Shown: positions 55,024-61,789 of the stretch, one piece after another
How positions within the stretch are numbered: the stretch's first letter is position 1
Layout of the letters: each line of letters opens with the position of its first letter
Source of the DNA: an uncultured Prevotella sp.
GTDB lineage: Bacteria; Bacteroidota; Bacteroidia; Bacteroidales; Bacteroidaceae
NCBI GenBank assembly: GCA_934219025.1
Contig: CAKQDG010000004.1
Location: forward strand, 1-64,000
DNA: 64,000 nt
Reading direction: 5' to 3'
The notes under the pieces: generated by a model
The model's database searches: none
Told to the model about the DNA's origin: nothing
Seen by the model: the letters and a program-made list of their open reading frames with translations, nothing else
Position numbers and translations under genes: made by a program

Positions 55024-56460
55024 TTAGAACAAAGGAGCTGATTTGCACGCATTTGGCGCCCTTATACGAATTGTTTTTGCTATTGTGGGCGATATGGCTT
55101 CCGCTGAAACCGGTTTGTCCACCTTTTCACCTTTTATATTATAGCCGAAAAACAGGGCAGGAGTGAGTATACAGCCCGAATAATTGTTGTATTGCTGCTG
55201 TGTGTCCTCGTTTACTATGTCCCATCCCGGAGCTGTTTCTATGATAATGTCGCCGCTTCTCGACAGATAGTGCCCGTTTCTCAGTTTTTCCGCTTCTGCC
55301 GATGATGCCAGCGTAAGACTTTCGTTCGTGTAGGCATTGGCAATGCCCTGACTTTGCTGTACAAAGATTCTTGCCTGTCGAGTCATCTCGCTGATGTCGA
55401 GCCTTTTGCTGTCAATCAGTTTTGAGTTCAGGTAGATATTGTTGTTCTGGTATCCTTCAACATATTTGTTGCTGCCATAGAGCGCCCCGAGATACATGTT
55501 CAGCAGGTTTGCGGTGCGGTTGATATACACCGTACCTCCCGGCAACCTGTATTTCTTGTCGGCAGTCTTCAGTTCTTCATAATGTCCTGTTCCCGTAACC
55601 ACGAAGAGCACCTTGTCGAGCCCCACGGATGATTGCAGTCTTGATATCAGTCTGCCAAGGTCGCGGTCTATCTCCACATATTTGTCCTTGCAGCTTTCAT
55701 ATCCGTCTTTGTCGATATATGGGGCTGCGTCATATGTTATGAAGAGCATGTCGGTGGCATCGTCTTTGCCGAGCGAATTTGCCGAGATACATTGCAATGC
55801 AAGTTCGGTGATTTGTTCGTTGATGCTACTGTTCTTCTTGTATGGAGTGTTGTATAAGTTGTATGTTTCCAGCCACTTGGGAGTCTTCTTTGAATAATAA
55901 GTGGAGGTGCACCAGCAGTTTTCTCTTGTGTTCACCCAGAATGCCCCGTCTGCGCAGTGTCCGGCTGGGATAACAGCGGCCTCCTTTCTTTCGGCTATGC
56001 TGTATACAAAGGCGCGCCCCTTTGTTGCCACCTTCAGTTCATCGCTCAGCGTCGTGGTCATCACGTTCTGTGCCGATGCCGTTTCCGTGGTCAGTAGTCC
56101 GCTGTATGCAGCGTCGTCCACACACGACACGCTTCTGAGTGAAGCCCTGTCAAACCATTGTTCTGCCGTTATGCCGTTCAGCCTTGGTGTGGTGGCGGTG
56201 TTCAGGGCGGCTATTGCCGATGCTCTGTCTACAGGAGCGAAAGGATAGGTTACGTTTTTATACAACATCCCCGAACGCATTATCCTTCTGAATCCGTCGG
56301 TACCGTAGAGGTGGTCAAACGATTCCAGAAAATCCGTTCTCAGCTGGTCTATGGCAATGTTTACAACGAGCCTTGGCGCAGGAATGGTTTCCTGTGCGCT
56401 TACTGTCGCCCCGCCGGTAGCAATGGCAAGGATTGTGGCTGTTATGTATTTATTCTTCAT
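55024..56460 (-). CDS. Alkaline-phosphatase-fold protein lacking catalytic residues
   Basis: A 478-aa exported protein (signal MKNKYITATILAIATGGATVSAQ) of the PafA-like alkaline phosphatase family. Asp38 of the first metal site is kept (IAIDQ). The nucleophile position (Thr79 in PafA) is Arg79 in FAPVDRAS. The Asn100 position is Glu. The Lys/Arg pair is replaced in SIAERKEAAV. The Asp/His pair of TADHG reads TGTGH. The DYVGH segment reads PYIDK. The late His region reads QQQYNNYSG. So it is very unlikely to be a phosphatase. The true start at 56460 overlaps the upstream stop as ATGA. The earlier ATG (56607) lies inside the upstream gene. Confidence 0.75.
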   Translation of the reverse strand: MKNKYITATILAIATGGATVSAQETIPAPRLVVNIAIDQLRTDFLESFDHLYGTDGFRRIMRSGMLYKNVTYPFAPVDRASAIAALNTATTPRLNGITAEQWFDRASLRSVSCVDDAAYSGLLTTETASAQNVMTTTLSDELKVATKGRAFVYSIAERKEAAVIPAGHCADGAFWVNTRENCWCTSTYYSKKTPKWLETYNLYNTPYKKNSSINEQITELALQCISANSLGKDDATDMLFITYDAAPYIDKDGYESCKDKYVEIDRDLGRLISRLQSSVGLDKVLFVVTGTGHYEELKTADKKYRLPGGTVYINRTANLLNMYLGALYGSNKYVEGYQNNNIYLNSKLIDSKRLDISEMTRQARIFVQQSQGIANAYTNESLTLASSAEAEKLRNGHYLSRSGDIIIETAPGWDIVNEDTQQQYNNYSGCILTPALFFGYNIKGEKVDKPVSAEAISPTIAKTIRIRAPNACKSAPLF

Positions 56461-57659
56461 TCTTTCGTTACCTTTCTCCCGTATGAACGGACGTTGTATA
56501 TAGCTCTTAATAGCAAAGATAGTGCCAAAGTTGTCATTCCCTCGGCATAATTCTGTATGAAGGAGCATAATATTGCCATTGTCAGAACGGCGGCAACACA
56601 TTCCCACATCGTTTTCTGCTTTCCTGCATCTTTTCTATACCTTATTATATAATAGAGCATATACAATGCCAAAGGATTCAGCATGAGTATCTGCAGGTTC
56701 AGTCTTACTGTCGGGTGCTGTGAGAATATCATTACGGTCAGTATAATTCCGGCTATTCCCGTGAAGAATGCAACAATGACGTCGAATCCCCACAGTTTCT
56801 TTTTCATATAAATTTCCGTTGCCGAAACGCATAATATTACCGCCAGCATTATCCATGCGCATACTGATGGGGTGGGGAGCCACTGCATCGTGTCGCTTTC
56901 CGATTCCATGCCGTTCACCACGGTTTCCGTTTTCCCAACGAGTGGAGTCAGCATACCGTTTCTCTTCACTATTGCCGTACTGAAATCCCTCATCAAGTTT
57001 GCCGGCAGAAACTGTTGCTCCTCCCTGCTTGTTCCCTCGTCGGCCTTCACGCCCATAAGCAAGTCGTTGCCAAACCTTGCCCACAGATGTTCCCCGTTGC
57101 ACGAGTGTATGATGCCGCGAAACGTAACGCTCTGGTCTATCTTGTTTCTGTACACCACATCCCCTTGCAGATTGTTCACAATTATGTCGCGTGCCTTGGT
57201 CGTGCAGTTGTTGTACAGGAAATTGTATCTGTATTTCAGATTTTCCGGTCTTGCATTTACGCGCAGAGCACAATATATTGCAGCTTTTTCGTTGGGAGTC
57301 AGGTTCAGCTTCTGTTCTGTTACGGTTGCACCATAATAGGTGTATTCCTGGCAGAAATCCTGAAACGTCTGTATTCCCATCTCGTAGTCCGTGTGCCCAA
57401 GCACAAACCTCAACACGAAATTCGGTTCCTTAAATGAGAACACACCGTAGTTCACGGCTATGTCATATCCCGTGGACATATCCTTGACCCTGATGGCCGT
57501 ATGTCCGTACAGACTGTACACCTCGTCGTGGGGTGAACAGGTGAGCAAACTGATCTGTAGTGAGTCGAATCTTGCTTTGCTGCCGGTCTCTGTGGCCTGT
57601 ATCTTACTGAAAGTCAGCACCGAAAGCAATATTGCAGTAAATATCTTTATTTTATCCAT
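56457..57659 (-). CDS. DUF4105 protein, probable Lnb-type lipoprotein N-acyltransferase
   Basis: A 400-aa membrane protein. It has a signal peptide or anchor (about 1-22), then a periplasmic domain with His53 in SLYGHTAIRV and Cys152 in NNCTTKARD. These are the likely catalytic pair of the DUF4105/Lnb fold, which is related to NlpC-type thiol enzymes. From about 265 there are four or five transmembrane helices. DUF4105 members have been identified as Lnb lipoprotein N-acyltransferases in bacteria that lack Lnt. I apply that role as inference. The start at 57659 (MDKIKIFTAILLSVL) is chosen over an ATG 12 codons upstream. It overlaps the pseudo-phosphatase start by 4 bp. A minus-strand -7 box TATTTTTG lies at 57673-57680. 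Confidence 0.75.
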   Translation of the reverse strand: MDKIKIFTAILLSVLTFSKIQATETGSKARFDSLQISLLTCSPHDEVYSLYGHTAIRVKDMSTGYDIAVNYGVFSFKEPNFVLRFVLGHTDYEMGIQTFQDFCQEYTYYGATVTEQKLNLTPNEKAAIYCALRVNARPENLKYRYNFLYNNCTTKARDIIVNNLQGDVVYRNKIDQSVTFRGIIHSCNGEHLWARFGNDLLMGVKADEGTSREEQQFLPANLMRDFSTAIVKRNGMLTPLVGKTETVVNGMESESDTMQWLPTPSVCAWIMLAVILCVSATEIYMKKKLWGFDVIVAFFTGIAGIILTVMIFSQHPTVRLNLQILMLNPLALYMLYYIIRYRKDAGKQKTMWECVAAVLTMAILCSFIQNYAEGMTTLALSLLLRAIYNVRSYGRKVTKE

Positions 57660-57672
57660 TATTTTCACGTTG

Positions 57673-57680
57673 CAAAAATA
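57673..57680 (-). promoter_or_regulatory. Promoter -7 box of the DUF4105 operon
   Basis: TATTTTTG on the minus strand, 13 bp upstream of the ATG. It is divergent from the coaX promoter 45 bp away. Confidence 0.45.
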
Positions 57681-57725
57681 ACTTATATTTTTCACTTATA
57701 GTTATGTTGTTTCGATTTTTTTCAA

Positions 57726-57733
57726 TAATTTTG
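57726..57733 (+). promoter_or_regulatory. coaX promoter, -7 box
   Basis: TAATTTTG, 35 bases upstream of the GTG start. TTG at 57707-57709 may be part of the -33 element. Confidence 0.5.
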
Positions 57734-57768
57734 CACCTCACAAATTATTACAAGTCAAAGTATAAATC

Positions 57769-58503
57769 GTGAATTTAATAATAGATATCGGCAACACGTG
57801 TGTCAAGCTGGTGTGTTTTGACAATGGAAAAGTCGTGGAAGAACAGCGCTCCGACAAAGATGATGTCGCAGCTCTCGAGTCTTTTTCCGCGCGCTATGCA
57901 TTTTGCCGTGGCATATATTCCACGGTGTCAGACATTAGCGCCTCATACCGCGATGCACTCCTTTCCTTGCCGTTCGACATAATGGAATTCAGAAGCGGCA
58001 TAACGCCTATACCTATTATAAATAAGTATTCCACACCGCTCACTCTCGGGTCCGACCGCCTTGCCGCTGCAATAGGCGCCAATGCCTTGCAACCCGGCAG
58101 GGATGTGCTGATAATCGACATCGGCACCTGTGTTACGTTTGATTTCGTCAATGCTGCCGGCGAATACCTCGGCGGCAACATCTCGCCGGGACCCACAATG
58201 CGGCTAAGGGCGCTCAACAAGTTTACGGCTCGCTTGCCACTCGTGGAGCGTCAGGGGGAGATGCCGGATTTTGGCTGCGACACCGAAACGGCAATACGCA
58301 GCGGCGTGATGAACGGCATAAAATACGAGATAGAAGGTTATATAAACTATTTTTTAGCTAAATATCCTCAACTTTTTGTATATTTAACTGGAGGCGTGCA
58401 TCTTAATTTGCAATTCTCGGAAAAAATCCCCATCTTTGCAGACAATTTTATTGTTCCCAAGGGACTTAACAGAATATTAGAATACAACAATGAACATAAA
58501 TAA
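57769..58503 (+). CDS. coaX: Type III pantothenate kinase
   Basis: Phosphorylates pantothenate in coenzyme A synthesis, not inhibited by acyl-CoA. The 244-aa ASKHA-fold protein starts at GTG with MNLIIDIGNTCVKLV. It has LTLGSDRLAAAIGA, LIIDIGTCVTFDFVN and LGGNISPGPTMRLRAL. It overlaps the next gene by 14 bp. Confidence 0.94.
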   Translation: MNLIIDIGNTCVKLVCFDNGKVVEEQRSDKDDVAALESFSARYAFCRGIYSTVSDISASYRDALLSLPFDIMEFRSGITPIPIINKYSTPLTLGSDRLAAAIGANALQPGRDVLIIDIGTCVTFDFVNAAGEYLGGNISPGPTMRLRALNKFTARLPLVERQGEMPDFGCDTETAIRSGVMNGIKYEIEGYINYFLAKYPQLFVYLTGGVHLNLQFSEKIPIFADNFIVPKGLNRILEYNNEHK

Positions 58504-59791
58504 AAGAGCAACACTAGCTTTCGCCATACTTGCACTCAGCGCTGGAGCAATGGCACAAAGCGGCACAAACTCACCTTACAGCCAGTATGGACTTGGAGAA
58601 CTCAGCGACCCCACAGCAGGTTTCAACCGCGGTATGAACGGACTCGGTCTGGGCTTCCGCGAGCATAACCAGGTGAACTTCATCAACCCTGCTTCCTACT
58701 CGGCAGTAGACTCCACCACTTTCATCTTTGATATCGGCCTGAGCGGACAGATAACAAACTTCAAAGAGGGAAACCAGAAGAAAAATGCCAACAATGCAGA
58801 TTTGGAATATGTGGTGGCATCTTTCCGTGCTGTAAAGAATGTGGGCGTGAGCTTCGGTATACTGCCTTACACCAACATCGGTTACGACTACAGTTCTAAA
58901 GGCTATATCAGTGGCGACCTTGCAAATGCTTATACTTCTTTATATTCGGGTAGCGGTGGACTCCACGAGGTTTATCTCGGTGCCGGTTGGCAGATACTGC
59001 GTGGACTCTCCGTGGGTGCAAACATCGGATACCTTTGGGGAGATATGAACAGGTATGTAACTTCTTCTTATACTGACAGCTACGCAAAAACACTGTATAA
59101 ACATTACAGCGCAAACGTTACAAGCTACAAACTCGATTTCGGAGCACAGTATCAGTTTAACGTAGACAAGAAAAACCAGCTCACCTTTGGCGTTACCTAC
59201 ACTCTGGGACACAAACTCGGAGCTGATGCCTCGTGCAACGTGATTTCCGTGAGTCCGCTCACGTCTAAGCCAGACACCATGTCATACAGCATTAAAAATG
59301 CCCTCTCTATACCGATGCAAATCGGAGCTGGTGTGGCATGGAACCACAATGACAAACTGAAACTTGGCTTCGACTACACAATGCAGAAGTGGGGCAGCGA
59401 GAGCTTTCCGGTATATACCGAGGTGGGTAGCACCTCGTCTTACGTGCTGAACAGCGACTATTACAAAAACCGCCACAAGATGACGCTCGGTGGCGAATAT
59501 TGCGGCGACGAATACTCGCGCAGCTTCTTCAAGCGCATGCGCTTCCGTGCAGGCGTGTCGTATGCCACACCTTACTATAAGATTAACGGACAAGACGGAC
59601 CGTCGGAACTTAGCGTAAGTGCCGGATTCGGCATTCCTATCGTGAATTCATACAACAACCGCTCCATCCTGAATATCTCCGGACAGTGGGTGAAACGCTC
59701 GGCTAAAGACTTCATCACCGAGAACACCTTCCGGATAAACATCGGTCTAACCTTCAACGAACGCTGGTTCATGAAGTGGAAAGTGGAATAA
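58490..59791 (+). CDS. Outer-membrane beta-barrel protein (FadL/OMPP1-like)
   Basis: A 433-aa protein with a signal peptide (MNINKRATLAFAILALSAGAMAQ). It opens GTNSPYSQYGLGELSDPT, then has the asparagine-proline motif NFINPASYSAVDSTTF that resembles FadL-type barrels. Amphipathic strands repeat to the end, with a near-terminal aromatic (ERWFMKWKVE). It lies between coaX and lptC, with a 14-bp overlap on the left and a TAATG overlap on the right. That conserved order suggests an envelope role, possibly lipid or hydrophobic uptake. Function unknown. Confidence 0.75.
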   Translation: MNINKRATLAFAILALSAGAMAQSGTNSPYSQYGLGELSDPTAGFNRGMNGLGLGFREHNQVNFINPASYSAVDSTTFIFDIGLSGQITNFKEGNQKKNANNADLEYVVASFRAVKNVGVSFGILPYTNIGYDYSSKGYISGDLANAYTSLYSGSGGLHEVYLGAGWQILRGLSVGANIGYLWGDMNRYVTSSYTDSYAKTLYKHYSANVTSYKLDFGAQYQFNVDKKNQLTFGVTYTLGHKLGADASCNVISVSPLTSKPDTMSYSIKNALSIPMQIGAGVAWNHNDKLKLGFDYTMQKWGSESFPVYTEVGSTSSYVLNSDYYKNRHKMTLGGEYCGDEYSRSFFKRMRFRAGVSYATPYYKINGQDGPSELSVSAGFGIPIVNSYNNRSILNISGQWVKRSAKDFITENTFRINIGLTFNERWFMKWKVE

Positions 59792-60432
59792 TGAGAAAAC
59801 TGTTACTCTCCATAACCGCAACATCATTTCTGCTCCTGTCGTGCACGGAGCAGAAAGAACACACCGCACCTGCCATCAATCCGCGCGACTCCGTGGCGAT
59901 GATGACCTCGTATGGCGTGAACACGATGATTTCCGACTCTGGCGTGATGAAATACCGCATCGTGGCAGAGAGATGGGAAGTAAACCAGGCACGCAACCCC
60001 TCGCGCTGGATTTTCGACCGTGGCATCTTCCTCGAGCAGTTCGACGAGAAATTCCATGTAGAGGCTTATATCCAGAGCGACACCGCATATTTCTTCGACC
60101 AGAAAAAACTGTGGGAACTGAGGGGTAGGGTTAGAGTGAGAACTATCGACGGACTGCGTTTCCAAAGCGAGGAACTGTTCTGGGACCAGAATTCCCACGA
60201 ACTCTACAGCAACAAATTCTCACGTCTCGTCACCCCCGACCGCGAACTCCAGGGTGCCTACTTCCGCAGCGATGAGCGGATGCAGCATTATACTGTCAGC
60301 AACACCTGTGGCTCCTTCGTCAAAGGCGACATGATGAATAGCGACGCCGACACCTTGTCTTCGGCTCCCGACACAACAAAGCAAAAACTCAGAATGCCTC
60401 CTGTGCCGAAGGCTAAAGGAATTAGGAATTAG
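59791..60432 (+). CDS. lptC: LptC-like LPS export lipoprotein
   Basis: A 213-aa protein with a lipoprotein signal (MRKLLLSITATSFLLLSCTEQ) and an LptC beta-jellyroll domain (MKYRIVAERWEVNQARN, DTAYFFDQKKLWELRG, LRFQSEELFWDQ). In the Lpt system it passes lipopolysaccharide from the LptBFG complex to LptA. The ATG at 59791 overlaps the stop of the preceding gene (TAATG). A start five codons earlier is less likely. The last codons run into a 7-bp tandem repeat. Confidence 0.88.
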   Translation: MRKLLLSITATSFLLLSCTEQKEHTAPAINPRDSVAMMTSYGVNTMISDSGVMKYRIVAERWEVNQARNPSRWIFDRGIFLEQFDEKFHVEAYIQSDTAYFFDQKKLWELRGRVRVRTIDGLRFQSEELFWDQNSHELYSNKFSRLVTPDRELQGAYFRSDERMQHYTVSNTCGSFVKGDMMNSDADTLSSAPDTTKQKLRMPPVPKAKGIRN

Positions 60433-60438
60433 GAATTA
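60418..60438. repeat. Tandem 7-bp repeat GGAATTA x3
   Basis: Three exact copies of GGAATTA starting at 60418, 60425 and 60432. The array spans the stop codon of lptC. Confidence 0.8.
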
Positions 60439-60442
60439 TCAG

Positions 60443-60504
60443 TCTGAGTAGTCCGAGCCGTCCGAGTAGTCCTATCAGTCCGAGCCGTCCGAGCCGCCCC
60501 CCCC
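60443..60504. repeat. Tandem 9-bp repeat (six copies) ending in C8
   Basis: Six 9-mers in a row: TCTGAGTAG, TCCGAGCCG, TCCGAGTAG, TCCTATCAG, TCCGAGCCG, TCCGAGCCG. They are followed by eight C (60497-60504). Consensus TCCGAGNNG. It lies in the 91-bp gap between lptC and gldE. Confidence 0.85.
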
Positions 60505-60523
60505 AATAATAAGAAAAAAAGAT

Positions 60524-61789
60524 ATGACCCAGATAGACATTCCCCTTGTCGTGGGGATAATAATAACGTTGATGCTCTCGGCATTCTTCTCTGGAATGGA
60601 GATTGCCTTTGTTTCAAGCAACAGGATGCTTGCAGAAATGGACAAAGAGTCTTCCGGACTCAACCGAAAACTGCAGTCCTTTTTCTATCACCACCCCAAC
60701 GACTTCGTAAGTACTATGCTCGTTGGAAACAATATCGTGCTCGTTATCTACGGCATCTTGATAGCTCAGTTTTTCGACACCACGATTTTCAATGGCTTCG
60801 ATGCCGCATTCACCGTGCCTGCCGATACTGTTCTGTCCACGATAATAGTGCTTTTCACAGGCGAGTTCCTTCCAAAAACTCTTTTCAAAAACAATCCCAA
60901 CAGACTTTATGCCCTTTTCGTCATACCGGCATACATCTTCTATATTATTCTTTGGCCCGTGTCTCGCTTCTCCACATTCATGTCGAGAGCGTTCCTTCGG
61001 ATGGTGGGGGCAAAGGTAGACAACGTAAGCCCCGGCGACGAATTCTCAAAGGTGGATCTCGATTATCTTGTTCAGACAAGTATCGACAACGCCTCCGAAA
61101 ACTCTCATATCGACGACGAGGTGAGGATTTTTCAGAATGCACTCGACTTCAGCGACACCAAGGTGCGCGACTGCATGGTGCCACGCACCGAGATATGCGC
61201 CGTGGAGGAGAACTGCTCGCTCGACGAACTAAAGAATATGTTTGTAGAGAGCGGAAAGTCAAAGATACTTGTATACAAGGAGGATATCGACCATATCGTG
61301 GGCTATATCCACTCGCTCGAACTCTTCCGCAACCCCGGCGACTGGCATAGCCATATCCGCACCATGCCTTTTGTGCCCGAAACTATGTCGGCCCGCAAAC
61401 TTATGCAGATGCTCATGCAACAGAAAAAGAGCCTCGGCGTTGTGGTAGACGAGTTTGGAGGCACCAGCGGCATCATTGCCCTCGAAGATATCGTGGAGGA
61501 GATTTTCGGCGATATAGAAGACGAACACGACAATTCAAACTATACCGCGGTGAAGTCGCCCGACGGCACCTATCTGCTTTCTGCACGTCTTGAGATTGAC
61601 AAGGTGAATTCTCTTTTCGGTCTGGATTTACCTGAGAGCGAGGACTATATGACCGTTGGCGGACTTATCCTCCATGAATACGAAAACTTCCCTAAACTCA
61701 ACGAAGTGGTCAAGATAGGGAAGTTTGAATTCAAGATTGTAAAGAACACTCTTACGAAGATTGAACTCGTAAGACTGAAAGTGGTCTAA
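60524..61789 (+). CDS. gldE: CNNM/CBS-domain membrane protein, GldE/CorC type
   Basis: A 421-aa protein with a DUF21 membrane domain (about 5-190, three or four helices, SAFFSGMEIAFVSSNRM). A CBS pair follows (about 205-330, MVPRTEICAVEE and GVVVDEFGGTSGIIALEDI) and then a CorC/HlyC C-terminal domain. In Bacteroidota this type is called GldE. It is linked to gliding in motile members, but here no other gld genes are seen, so an ion-homeostasis role is as likely. Its stop overlaps the stop of the convergent flavoprotein gene by 3-4 bp. Confidence 0.85.
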   Translation: MTQIDIPLVVGIIITLMLSAFFSGMEIAFVSSNRMLAEMDKESSGLNRKLQSFFYHHPNDFVSTMLVGNNIVLVIYGILIAQFFDTTIFNGFDAAFTVPADTVLSTIIVLFTGEFLPKTLFKNNPNRLYALFVIPAYIFYIILWPVSRFSTFMSRAFLRMVGAKVDNVSPGDEFSKVDLDYLVQTSIDNASENSHIDDEVRIFQNALDFSDTKVRDCMVPRTEICAVEENCSLDELKNMFVESGKSKILVYKEDIDHIVGYIHSLELFRNPGDWHSHIRTMPFVPETMSARKLMQMLMQQKKSLGVVVDEFGGTSGIIALEDIVEEIFGDIEDEHDNSNYTAVKSPDGTYLLSARLEIDKVNSLFGLDLPESEDYMTVGGLILHEYENFPKLNEVVKIGKFEFKIVKNTLTKIELVRLKVV

